Part shown: positions 47,032-59,616 of the stretch, one piece after another
Layout of the letters: each line of letters opens with the position of its first letter
How positions within the stretch are numbered: the stretch's first letter is position 1
Assembly (NCBI RefSeq): GCF_015140455.1
Contig: NZ_AP024094.1
Location: forward strand, 2,356,001-2,420,000
DNA length: 64,000 nt
Direction of reading: 5' to 3'
Origin: Jeongeupia sp. HS-3
GTDB taxonomy: Bacteria; Pseudomonadota; Gammaproteobacteria; Burkholderiales; Chitinibacteraceae
Program-made: the position numbers and the translations under genes
The notes under the pieces: model-generated
The model's database searches: none
What the model was told of the DNA's origin: nothing
What the model saw: only the letters and a program-made list of their open reading frames with translations

Positions 47032-47894
47032 AGTACCGCGCCATTCAGGCGCTTGCTGAGCGTTATCCTGTTGCCGTCATGTGCCAGTTGTTCCGCGTCT
47101 CACGGAGCAGCTACTACGCTTGGCGCAACCGGCCGCCTTCGATGCGAGAGATGGCTAATCGCGTGCTGTTACGGGAAATCCGTCTGGTCCATGCCGAAGT
47201 CAACGGCATCTATGGGCATCGTCGGATACATGCGGAACTGGTCGCACAAGGCTTCGCCTGTGGCCGCCACCGTGTTGGCCGCCTGATGCGCCAAGGCGGG
47301 CTGAAGGTACGTTCCCGTAAACGGTGGCGACCTGTCCCGGTCAGCCAACACCTGCTTCCGGTGGCACCAAATCGGCTGGAACGGCAATTCGACGCATCCG
47401 GGATGAATCAACGCTGGGTGTCGGACATGACTTACATCCGTACTGACGAGGGCTGGCTGTATCTGGCTGTGGTGCTGGACTTGTATTCCCGCGCCGTGGT
47501 CGGCTGGGCAATGCACCATCGAATGCAGCAAGAACTGGTGCATGCTGCGTTGACGATGGCCGTTGCCAGACGGAAACCGGTGCGGGAGGTGCTGCTGCAT
47601 TCGGACCGAGGCAACCAGTATTGTGCGTTTGATTACCAGATGTTGCTGAAACGGCACGGCATGGTGCCGAGCCATTCACGAGCGGGCAATTGCTGGGACA
47701 ACGCTGCGATGGAAAGCTTCTTCCGGTCGTTGAAGGCGGAGCGGGTTTACTTGACCCGCTACCGGAGTCACGACGAGGCCCGCGCGGATATATTCGACTA
47801 CATCCGATTTTACAATCATCGCCGCCGCCATTCGACGCTGGATTACCTGGCACCGGTCGAGTTTGAACGGCAGCATTCAGCGCTTAGCGCTTAA
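47028..47894 (+). CDS. IS3-family transposase OrfB (DDE integrase core)
   Basis: A 288-residue protein with HTH_21 near residues 45-100 (VHAEVNGIYGHRRIHAELVA) and the rve core. DDE residues are in WVSDMTYIRTDEGWLYL (first Asp), LHSDRGNQY (second Asp) and NCWDNAAMESFFRSLKAE (Glu). Start at GTG 47028, overlapping orfA. The protein appears intact and so potentially active. Confidence 0.93.
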   Translation: MKYRAIQALAERYPVAVMCQLFRVSRSSYYAWRNRPPSMREMANRVLLREIRLVHAEVNGIYGHRRIHAELVAQGFACGRHRVGRLMRQGGLKVRSRKRWRPVPVSQHLLPVAPNRLERQFDASGMNQRWVSDMTYIRTDEGWLYLAVVLDLYSRAVVGWAMHHRMQQELVHAALTMAVARRKPVREVLLHSDRGNQYCAFDYQMLLKRHGMVPSHSRAGNCWDNAAMESFFRSLKAERVYLTRYRSHDEARADIFDYIRFYNHRRRHSTLDYLAPVEFERQHSALSA

Positions 47895-47923
47895 TCCTCT
47901 GTCCTTCTGCATGGGGACAGACC

Positions 47924-48532
47924 AAGCTGATGCTCCGGGCCGGGATCAAACTCGCAAAACAAACCGATATTAGCGTCGCAGCCATCGGGCCGGGCCTCGG
48001 ACAAAGCGACGTCGCCGCAGACCTATTGCGCAGTTTGCTGGACAGCAAACTGCCCTTGCTGCTTGATGCCGACGCACTCAACCTGCTCGCACAATCACCC
48101 GCATTGCAAAGTCGACTCCAGCAACGCCAAGCACCATCCATCATCACACCTCACCCAGCAGAAGCCGCACGACTGCTAGGGGTCGAGACTAGGCAAGTTC
48201 AACAAGACCGACTTACCGCCGCACAGCTGCTTATCGCACAATTTCGCTGCACCATCGTACTAAAAGGTTCGGGGACGATTTGTGGTAATGAGCAAGGTTT
48301 GAGTATCAATGCCTCAGGCAACGGCGCCCTGGCCGCAGCAGGGCAAGGCGATGTACTCAGTGGCCTCATTGCCGCCTTGCTGGTACAAGGGCTGGCGCCA
48401 CTGGAAGCCGCGCAAAGGGGCGTATTTGTACACGGAGTGGCCGCTGATGAATGGCGATGCACCCATCCTAATGGCCTCGGTTTATGTACGAGTGAATTGA
48501 TCGACCCCATCCGGTTCATTCTGAATCGGTGA
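47924..48532 (+). pseudogene. nnr: NAD(P)HX dehydratase, 3' fragment of nnr
   Basis: About 200 codons of the C-terminal carbohydrate-kinase-fold dehydratase domain: AAIGPGLGQSDVAADLLRSLL, LLLDADALNLLA, ITPHPAEAARLLG, VLKGSGTICG and the catalytic NGALAAAGQGDVLSGLIAALL. Frame and order match the 5' fragment, but the segment that normally links the two domains and starts the kinase fold is gone. The ATG at 47930 lacks a clear ribosome site. NAD(P)HX repair is probably lost unless another copy exists. Confidence 0.85.
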
Positions 48533-48615
48533 CTTGCCTTATCAGCGCGATTGATCCGGCGCTTTGCTGCGCGGCGGCCCTTCTGTCGCGCCCTTCTCTT
48601 TTGCGCGCATAAAGC

Positions 48616-48649
48616 AAAACCCCCCTGCAGCATTCTGCAGGGGGGTTTT
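48616..48649. terminator. Terminator of the rRNA operon (bidirectional)
   Basis: AAAACCCCCCTGCAG and CTGCAGGGGGGTTTT arms around CATT lie 10 bp beyond the 5S end and between the converging nnr remnant and rRNA operon. Confidence 0.9.
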
Positions 48650-48658
48650 CTATGGGGA

Positions 48659-48772
48659 GTCTGGCGATGACCTACTTTCACACGGGAACCCGCACTATCA
48701 TCGGCGCTGAGTCGTTTCACGGTCCTGTTCGGGATGGGAAGGCGTGGGACCAACTCGCTATGGTCGCCAGAC
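48659..48772 (-). rRNA. rrf: 5S ribosomal RNA
   Basis: The minus strand reads GTCTGGCGACCATAGCGAGT at the 5' end and GTCATCGCCAGAC at the 3' end. The ends pair as helix I, and CCCATCCCGAACAGGACCGT is the canonical 5S core. About 114 nt; it is the last gene of the operon. Confidence 0.95.
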
Positions 48773-48891
48773 GTAACTGGTGGAGTTACGACTGTATTAG
48801 TCATATCTCTGAATTCGATAGAAGAAGTAATGACTCGGGTTTGATATTTACGAGCCTGTCGCATCATACCCGAACCACGCGGTTCAGGTTA

Positions 48892-51793
<2,902 letters not shown>

Positions 51794-51916
51794 TCAAACG
51801 CGTAGTTCAAGATTACAGTTATGTTTGCGACTCGAATTCAAAGTTCTCGAATTCAAAACTCGATGCAATCAAACCCATTCATTACTGAATAAATCTGAGT
51901 CTTACTTCTTCTATCT

Positions 51917-51928
51917 TGTTAAAGAGCG
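51917..51928 (-). promoter_or_regulatory. BoxA antitermination element in the 16S-23S spacer
   Basis: The minus strand reads GCTCTTTAACAA, matching the NusB/NusE BoxA. It lies between tRNA-Ala and 23S. Confidence 0.75.
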
Positions 51929-52016
51929 ATACAGAGAATAAATTCTCGTCCAACTGAAGCAGTCAGAACTAAAATTGCTACACCAACATCAGCAAACTTA
52001 GTTCTGAAAACTAAAA

Positions 52017-52092
52017 TGGTGGAGGCAGACGGGATCGAACCGACGACCCTCTGCTTGCAAAGCAGATGCTCTCCCAACTGAGCTATGCCCCC
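52017..52092 (-). tRNA. tRNA-Ala (TGC)
   Basis: 76 nt, starting GGGGGCATAGCTCAGTTGG and ending with encoded CCA. The anticodon loop CTTTGCAAG gives TGC. Standard 16S-23S spacer tRNA. Confidence 0.98.
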
Positions 52093-52131
52093 ATCGGATC
52101 AAACTGTCTTGTCATTCACTAAAAAAGCAAA

Positions 52132-52208
52132 TGGTGGGTCAAGCTGGAATCGAACCAGCGACCCCCGCCTTATCAAGACGGTGCTCTAACCGACTGAGCT
52201 ACTGACCC
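52132..52208 (-). tRNA. tRNA-Ile (GAT)
   Basis: 77 nt, starting GGGTCAGTAGCTCAGTCGG and ending with encoded CCA. The anticodon loop CTTGATAAG gives GAT. It precedes tRNA-Ala in the transcript. Confidence 0.98.
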
Positions 52209-52269
52209 AGTTCTCCGTATCTCTAACCTACAGCCGATGAGTGTGAATGCTTAATGAGGCATTATCTTT

Positions 52270-53799
<1,530 letters not shown>

Positions 53800-53938
53800 G
53801 TTTAATCACTGAATAATTGCGCACTTGCGTTAACTCAAAAAAACTCACCCAACCACCGAAGCGGTCAGATTTACTTTCTATCATCTAAGTGCAAGTACTT
53901 GATGCACCCATCAAGCACTCACACTCATCGGCTGTAAT

Positions 53939-53950
53939 TTGTTAAAGATC
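53939..53950 (-). promoter_or_regulatory. BoxA antitermination element in the rRNA leader
   Basis: The minus strand reads GATCTTTAACAA, one mismatch from the BoxA in the spacer. It lies about 140 bp before 16S. Confidence 0.7.
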
Positions 53951-54030
53951 GCTTGCTTCTGAACACTTCGCTCGGTAAACTCGGCGGGTTTCGCTTCGTT
54001 TCTTTCGCTGCGTCATCAGCAGAGAACGCA

Positions 54031-54059
54031 ACTTTAAGCACTTCCCTCTCCTGCGTCAA
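54031..54059 (-). promoter_or_regulatory. Putative rRNA operon promoter
   Basis: The minus strand reads TTGACG, 17 bp, then TAAAGT. The -35 has five of six consensus bases and the -10 four of six. Transcription would begin near 54024, giving a leader of about 225 nt containing BoxA. Confidence 0.6.
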
Positions 54060-54271
54060 CACCCCCTCGCAACAAATTCGCAACCAAGGCGCTAAGCCAC
54101 TGATCGGACAGCGAATTTTTACTGCACCCAAATCCCACTCTTTCGCACTACCCGGCAAACCCCACCGCCAAAGCTGACAAAACAAGACCAATGGCATAAA
54201 AATCGTCAGCATTCGGCCGGATAGCGGGCGGTTTGCGGCGGCAGCCGTCCTATCAGCGGCGCCAAAAAGCC

Positions 54272-54300
54272 AACGGGCGGCCCGAAAGGCCGCCCGTTTT
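54272..54300 (-). terminator. Terminator of the obgE-to-methyltransferase operon
   Basis: AACGGGCGGCC and GGCCGCCCGTT arms around CGAAA. On the minus strand it is followed by GGCTTTTTGG. It lies about 105 bp after the methyltransferase stop. Confidence 0.7.
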
Positions 54301-54405
54301 ACGTTCAATATCGAAATCGATGCACCCAGACAGTCGGCCAGTGCAGAAATGACGACGCCACCCGAAGGTGGCGTTGTGATGACTTTACATATGTATATAT
54401 GCGCT

Positions 54406-55563
54406 TCAGTCGTGGCCGCGATTGCTGCCGGCGATCAGCTTGAACTCAAGCAAGCGGCACTCAAGCGCGCCGTTGAATAGCGGCGTCTTGCGCGACGGGC
54501 GCAGACGGATCGCTTTGGCCAGCATCGGGTCGGCGGTAAAGAAGTAAGCGCGCCAACCGGAGAAGCGTTGCTTCAGCACATTGCCCCACTCCGGGTAGGC
54601 GGCGAGCAGTTTGTCTTGCTCGTCGAGACGAATCCCGTACGGCGGATTGGTCAGCAGCAAACCTGCGGCCGCTGGCGCCTTGGCGTCGAGCATATTGAGT
54701 TGCTTCAGGCTCACCGCATCATCAAGCTTGGCTGCGGCGAGGTTTGCCTGCGCATGCAGCAGTGCGGTCGACGAGACATCGCTACCGCTGATCTGCAACG
54801 GCAGATCGTTGCGCTCGGCGTTTTTAGCCTCAAGGCGTAGCGCCTGCCAGGCCTGGTCGTCGTGTTGACGCAGATACTGGAACGCAAACGTGCGGCGGCT
54901 GCCTGGTGCGATATTGCGTGCCTTCAGCGCGGCTTCGATCAGAAAGGTGCCCGAGCCGCACATGGGGTCATACAAAGGCTCATCGATTTGCCAGCCGCAC
55001 AAGGCCAAGATGCCGGCGGCCAGGTTTTCTCGCAGCGGCGCTTCGACCGATTCGACTCGATAGCCACGCTTGAATAGTGCTTCGCCCGAGGTATCCAGAT
55101 AAATCGTCGCCACACTGTCGGTCAGGTACAGCTGGATACGCATGTCCGGCTCCTGCGTATCCACCGATGGCCGGGTATTGTCGATCTGGCGGAAACGATC
55201 GCAGATCGCATCCTTGACCTTGAGCGCGGCGAGATTGGTACTGCGCAGCGGGCTCTTCACCGCGGTGACGCCGACCTTGATGGTTTTGTCGACACTGAAC
55301 AGCGCCGGCCAATCGATTTTCATCGCCAGACGATAGAGATCGTCTTCGCGCACGTAGGCGCGCTCTTCAAGCTTCCACAGAATCCGGCTGGCGATGCGCG
55401 AATGCAGATTGGCGCGCATCAGTAGCGGCCAGGTGCCGCCGAAGGTCGCCCCCCCATCGGTCGGGCTGACGGCGCTCGCCCCCAACTCGGTCAGCTCAGA
55501 AGCAAGAACGCCTTCAAGACCACGCGGGCAGGAAGCAAAAAAACTGAACAGTTGCACGGTCAA
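54406..55563 (-). CDS. THUMP-domain class I SAM-dependent RNA methyltransferase
   Basis: A 385-residue protein resembling the methyltransferase half of RlmL (23S rRNA m2G2445). A ferredoxin-like/THUMP region spans about 5-165 and a Rossmann methyltransferase domain 170-375, with the SAM loop DPMCGSGTFLIEAAL and the catalytic NPPYGIRL. It lacks the second (RlmK-like) domain of E. coli RlmL. The start (TTG 55563 or GTG 55557) overlaps the condensin gene stop. It is the last gene of the operon. Confidence 0.9.
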   Translation of the reverse strand: MTVQLFSFFASCPRGLEGVLASELTELGASAVSPTDGGATFGGTWPLLMRANLHSRIASRILWKLEERAYVREDDLYRLAMKIDWPALFSVDKTIKVGVTAVKSPLRSTNLAALKVKDAICDRFRQIDNTRPSVDTQEPDMRIQLYLTDSVATIYLDTSGEALFKRGYRVESVEAPLRENLAAGILALCGWQIDEPLYDPMCGSGTFLIEAALKARNIAPGSRRTFAFQYLRQHDDQAWQALRLEAKNAERNDLPLQISGSDVSSTALLHAQANLAAAKLDDAVSLKQLNMLDAKAPAAAGLLLTNPPYGIRLDEQDKLLAAYPEWGNVLKQRFSGWRAYFFTADPMLAKAIRLRPSRKTPLFNGALECRLLEFKLIAGSNRGHD

Positions 55564-58391
55564 ACTCCGGTAGCGGTTTCAAGAGCACGTTCGGCGATGC
55601 GACGACGCGTTTGCATGATCAGCGGTGCCCAGGTCTGGCCGGGCTGCTTCTTGCGCGTCGTCAGTGTCAGCTCGGACGGGCCGTAGACGTTGGTGTTGTG
55701 GGTCAGCGGCGTGGTGATCAGATACTGCGCCTGCGTGGCCTTGAGGAAGCCGCCGACGCGGTCGATGTTGAAGATGTCCAGATGCGCGAACGGTTCGTCG
55801 ATGAACACGAAGCCCGAGGTATTGGCGTCGTCCATCATCAGTCCGATCAGGAGGATCAGCGATTTCATCACCTGCTGGCCGCCCGAGGCTTCGCCATCGT
55901 TCAGGCCCATCATGCCCTTCTGGTCGAAGTTGAAGCGCGCGGTCAACCCGGCCTGGGCCAGCACGGTGTCATCGTTTTCCAGATGCGGAGTATCGAGTTC
56001 GACATCAATCCCCGCCAGCTCACCCAGCCGTTTGACGTTGCGACCATAGGCACGCACCGTCGCGCGCAACTTGTTGATATAGGCGGCGCGGGCATCGTCG
56101 GTCAGCTCACGGGTGCGAACCACGTCACGGCGGTGCTGATCGGTATCGCGCTCGATCCCGGCGTAGTCGGCGGCGAGCTTGTCGCGCCGCGCCAGTATCG
56201 TTTCGTCGGCTTCCCACTCCTGATTGTCGAGCAGGAAGCGGATGCGATCGATCTCGCGCTGCACGTCCTTGACCGTGTCGTACTTCGCGGCCAGCCGCTG
56301 CAAATGCTCGGCGGCGACATATTCGGCCGGCAACTGCTGGCGTGCGGCACGCAGCGAGCGCAGCTGCTTACCAAGGTCATCGCGCTGGCGCGTCAACTGC
56401 TCGCGCAACTCGGCGATCTGCTGTTCGAGCTGCTCGCGCTGGCGGCGCTGCGTCTCGTAGGCGATGCGCTGCTCTTCACGTGCATCGCGCAGCCCTTGCC
56501 ACGCCGACTGCGCCGCAGCCAGGCGCGCGCCGGCGTCTTGCAGCCGCGTTTGCTCATCGTGAAAACGTGCCGCCGCGGCGGCAAATTCATCCTGGCGCGC
56601 CGCCAGTTGCACCACCGCCTGCATGCCCATCAAGGCCTGCTGGATACTGCTGATGTCACGCGTCAGCGCGACCAGCCTCGCTTCATCGGCCAGCAGCGCA
56701 TCGTTGATTTCGCGCAAACGGCGGATGGCATCCACACTGCGCGATTGCCGCGCACCTTCGCCAAAGGCGTAATCGCTGCTGCGCACGCTGATGTCGCGCG
56801 CACCGCGGCGTTCCTTGTGGAAGGCATCGCGGGTGATCCAGTCGCCGTCGAGCTTCTGGCCATGCGCGACCGAATCGGCGCGCTGGGTGCGGTTGAGCAG
56901 ACCGGCCAGCCAGTCCGGCACGTCCGCGTTGAAATCGACGACCTCAAGCATGCTGTTTGTGCGCGCACGCGGCACCGGCTCGCGGTCGGGGACAATGAAG
57001 TGCCGGTAGCGCAGCTGTTGCGCCAGCTCCCACGCACGTTGTTTGTCGCTGCTGCGGTTGAGCAGGATGATGTGGCGCGACGGCCCAAGCAGCGCCTCGA
57101 CCGCCTCCTGCCACTGCGGATCGCGCACTTCGACGATCTCGGTCAGCAGCTGGTGCGGGATCGATGCCTGGTCGAGCGCAGCGCGCATATTGCGGACGAA
57201 ATCGGGTTGCGGTGCACGGCCCGATTGCAGCATGGTCTGCGTATCGGTCAGCGTCTGCCGCTCGATCTTGGCTTGCTTGATCGCCAGACGCACCGCACCT
57301 TCTTCATCCTTGAGCGCGGCGAGCTTGTCGTTCAGCGCGACCGCGTCGGCACCGTCCTCGGCCTCGGCCAGCCGGCGCAGACGGTCGGCCTCCTGCAGCA
57401 GCTTCTCGGTATCGCGCGCGGCGTCACGAGCGGCCTGGAATTCGGCATAGGCCGCGTCATTCTCGGCCTGCGCCGCGCGTTCGACGTCACGCGAACCGGC
57501 AAGACTGGTTTCCAGCTCGCGGTAGCCGACATCCAGCGTCGCCAGTGCCTGCAGTCGCTCGCGCAGCACGCGATGCGCCCCCCGCCACTGATCATGCTGG
57601 CCGCGCAACGTGCCCCATTGTTCGACATAGCGCAGCGCCGGCACCACACGGCTTTCCAGCCGGACGGCGTTTTCCTGCAGCGTGCGCCATTCGAGGTGAT
57701 TGTTGGCGCGCAGCTTGAGCCGCTCGACATCGAGCCCGAGCTGGCTGGCCTGCTGCTCCATCTTGCCCAGCTCGTCCTCGGCCTCGGTCAGGCGCAGCTT
57801 GGCTTCCTGGTAGTAATCGAGCACCTGCTTGTCGCCGAACACCTGAAACACCAGATCCAGCAGCGTTTTCGGGCTGTATTCGCACAACTTGTCGGTATCG
57901 CCCTGCTCCAGCGCCAGCACCTCGGCAATCGCCGGCGTCAGCCCGGCCGACTCCAGCCGGCGGCGGTATTCATTCACGCCGATCCAGTTCAACAGCGACT
58001 CGGTGCCCGGCACCAGTTCGATCCGGCCATCGGCGATCGCGTACTGGCGCACCCAGTCACCGCCTTGCTTCTTGATCCGGCAAAACAGCGTGATTTCGTC
58101 GGCGGTGGCCGGGAAAAACAGCGTCGGAAACAGCCCGCCGGCTTCACGGCGTGGATTGCTCACCACGCAACGTAACCAGGCGATGTTTTCCTTGTTGTTG
58201 CGCACATAGCGCTTGTAATCGCGCCGACCGGAACATTTGAGCCCCAGCAGCGTGCGCAGTGCATCCAGCAGGGTGGTCTTGCCCGAACCGTTCGGGCCAA
58301 CGACGGTCACGATCTGGGCATCCAGTGGCACCTTGATCGCCTGCCAGAAATCCCAATGGACCATTTCGAGTTCGCGAATCTGAAACATCAC
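55560..58391 (-). CDS. MukB/MksB-type condensin ATPase
   Basis: A 943-residue SMC-like protein. Walker A GPNGSGKT is at 32-39, followed by long coiled coils (about 220-400 and 560-790). A central hinge-like module (about 425-520, from HQLLTEIVEVRDPQWQEAVE) divides them. The C-terminal head has the SGGQQ signature (836-840) and Walker B FVFIDEP (861-867). Such proteins compact DNA with kleisin and E-type partners, here the two genes further upstream. MksB or Wadjet JetC relatives are the alternatives; no JetD nuclease gene is present. It overlaps both neighbours by 4 bp. Confidence 0.8.
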   Translation of the reverse strand: MMFQIRELEMVHWDFWQAIKVPLDAQIVTVVGPNGSGKTTLLDALRTLLGLKCSGRRDYKRYVRNNKENIAWLRCVVSNPRREAGGLFPTLFFPATADEITLFCRIKKQGGDWVRQYAIADGRIELVPGTESLLNWIGVNEYRRRLESAGLTPAIAEVLALEQGDTDKLCEYSPKTLLDLVFQVFGDKQVLDYYQEAKLRLTEAEDELGKMEQQASQLGLDVERLKLRANNHLEWRTLQENAVRLESRVVPALRYVEQWGTLRGQHDQWRGAHRVLRERLQALATLDVGYRELETSLAGSRDVERAAQAENDAAYAEFQAARDAARDTEKLLQEADRLRRLAEAEDGADAVALNDKLAALKDEEGAVRLAIKQAKIERQTLTDTQTMLQSGRAPQPDFVRNMRAALDQASIPHQLLTEIVEVRDPQWQEAVEALLGPSRHIILLNRSSDKQRAWELAQQLRYRHFIVPDREPVPRARTNSMLEVVDFNADVPDWLAGLLNRTQRADSVAHGQKLDGDWITRDAFHKERRGARDISVRSSDYAFGEGARQSRSVDAIRRLREINDALLADEARLVALTRDISSIQQALMGMQAVVQLAARQDEFAAAAARFHDEQTRLQDAGARLAAAQSAWQGLRDAREEQRIAYETQRRQREQLEQQIAELREQLTRQRDDLGKQLRSLRAARQQLPAEYVAAEHLQRLAAKYDTVKDVQREIDRIRFLLDNQEWEADETILARRDKLAADYAGIERDTDQHRRDVVRTRELTDDARAAYINKLRATVRAYGRNVKRLGELAGIDVELDTPHLENDDTVLAQAGLTARFNFDQKGMMGLNDGEASGGQQVMKSLILLIGLMMDDANTSGFVFIDEPFAHLDIFNIDRVGGFLKATQAQYLITTPLTHNTNVYGPSELTLTTRKKQPGQTWAPLIMQTRRRIAERALETATGV

Positions 58392-58930
58392 ACTTCCTTG
58401 AACACGGTGGGCGATTGCTGCGCAGCCATGCTTTCACTGCGCAACAAGCCATAAATCAGTTGATCGACTTCTCTTTCGCCAATCAGATAGTGCTTTCTCA
58501 GCACGCCTTCCTGCGTGAAGCCCAAGCGGCCCCACAATGCGCAGGATGCGTGGTTATCTACCGAGACGGTCGCCCACAGCCGACGATAACCCGCCTCGAA
58601 TAATTCATTGATCCAGGCCTCAAGCGCCAATACGCCAAAGCCTCGACGGCGATGAGATTCGGCAATATGGACGGACAACTCCACCGTACGCATCGTCGAC
58701 GAACGCTGGCGGGCACCGATCAGTCCCACGCGCTCGTCGCCATCGCACACGACGCGCAGCAGTTCATGTTCCCGATCCAGTTCGATCGGCGTCGCGCCGT
58801 TGACGAGCCGCTCGCCCAACTGCACCAGCGTCGACACGACAAAAGGCATGAAAGCCTGCGCCGATGGCTCGGCACGCAGGCCGGCCCAGAACGGCGCATC
58901 CGGCGCTGCCGGCATTCGCAGCGAGATCAC
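58388..58930 (-). CDS. GNAT acetyltransferase (RimJ/RimL type) inside the condensin operon
   Basis: A 180-residue GCN5-related acetyltransferase. The acetyl-CoA loop is in VHIAESHRRRGFGVLALEAWI (Q/RxxGxG/A type, about 91-105). SVDNHASCALWGRLGFTQEGVLRKHY is the late RimJ-like motif. The start is GTG. It overlaps the E-subunit stop and the B-subunit start by 4 bp each, so it is translated with the condensin. Its target is unknown; the position suggests a condensin subunit or a nucleoid protein. Confidence 0.88.
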   Translation of the reverse strand: MISLRMPAAPDAPFWAGLRAEPSAQAFMPFVVSTLVQLGERLVNGATPIELDREHELLRVVCDGDERVGLIGARQRSSTMRTVELSVHIAESHRRRGFGVLALEAWINELFEAGYRRLWATVSVDNHASCALWGRLGFTQEGVLRKHYLIGEREVDQLIYGLLRSESMAAQQSPTVFKEV

Positions 58931-59613
58931 TCCAGCACCTCGCCAAGCTCATCCTCGGCATCGACCGCATCAACCGCAATCCGCGTCCCCGACAGCTTGA
59001 GCACATCGGCCAGTGCGCCGTTGATGATGCGCGGCGCGAGCTTGCCGTAGTCGATCATCAGGTCGAGCAGCGGCCCTTCCAGGATCATCCGGTTGCGGCG
59101 GACGACAAAGCCGAGCTTGGCAAGCTGGCCCAGGTTGGTGGTGAAACGCATCTTGCCGCCAAGCTGGCGACCGAAATCGGCGTAGACCGCATCCTCGGGT
59201 ACGCCGACCGAGACGTCGTCGCCGTGCGAAATCGGCTTCTCGGCGCCGAACATATCGGTCTGGGTATCGCCGATTTCCTCGGCACGCGAAATCTGCCGTT
59301 CGCGCTTGGGCAGCACGATCAGCGCCCACACCACCACCAGCAGCGCGATCGCGTCGCGCGGCAAGCCCATATTGTTCGACAGCCATTGCTCGCCTTCGCC
59401 GAACACCCAGTCTTCCATTTCGGGCTTGAGGCCGACGGCGATGTATTCGGCGTACGGGTTTTCCAGCAGATGCAGGCCGACGTCGCCGAGCCGGTGCTCG
59501 AGGCTTTCGCGGAAGGCTTCGTCGACCAGCGCGCGCCGCGCCAGCGGGTCGCGACGGGGCAGGAATCGATGCGCCAAGAGGCGCGCGGTCAGAATATTGA
59601 GCGCTTGGTCCAT
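58927..59613 (-). CDS. MukE/MksE-like condensin subunit
   Basis: A 228-residue protein in the position and of the size of MukE/MksE/JetB. It shows helices over residues 1-60 and 80-100 (LPRDAIALLVVVWALIVLPKRERQ) and a winged-helix-like C-terminus (FTTNLGQLAKLGFVVRRNRM). The central DTQTDMFGAE is an acidic linker. Assignment rests mainly on the operon and fold features. Its start lies 3 bp after the F-subunit stop. Confidence 0.7.
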   Translation of the reverse strand: MDQALNILTARLLAHRFLPRRDPLARRALVDEAFRESLEHRLGDVGLHLLENPYAEYIAVGLKPEMEDWVFGEGEQWLSNNMGLPRDAIALLVVVWALIVLPKRERQISRAEEIGDTQTDMFGAEKPISHGDDVSVGVPEDAVYADFGRQLGGKMRFTTNLGQLAKLGFVVRRNRMILEGPLLDLMIDYGKLAPRIINGALADVLKLSGTRIAVDAVDAEDELGEVLE

Positions 59614-59616
59614 GAC

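Larger units (their letters stand above)
46681..47919 (+). mobile_element. IS3-family insertion sequence
   Basis: A 1239-bp element bounded by imperfect inverted repeats: left TGTCCCTATACGGAAGGACA, right (inverted) TGTCCCCATGCAGAAGGACA. The flanks GGTC and GACC extend the inverted repeat by four bases instead of forming a direct target duplication. Absence of a duplication together with missing nnr sequence points to an adjacent deletion. It encodes orfA and orfB. Confidence 0.93.
53800..54271. other. rRNA operon leader and promoter region
   Basis: Non-coding. It contains the 16S 5' processing stem region, BoxA at 53939-53950 and the promoter at 54031-54059. A 127-codon minus frame crosses the whole promoter and leader and is rejected. 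Confidence 0.7.

Noticed and set aside
53925-54308. 127-codon minus frame across the rRNA promoter
   Set aside because: It spans the -35/-10 elements, the leader and BoxA, and ends in the leader; no ribosome site.
55611-58175. 854-codon frame antisense to the condensin ATPase
   Set aside because: A shadow frame caused by GC-rich codon bias; the sense strand has all ATPase motifs.
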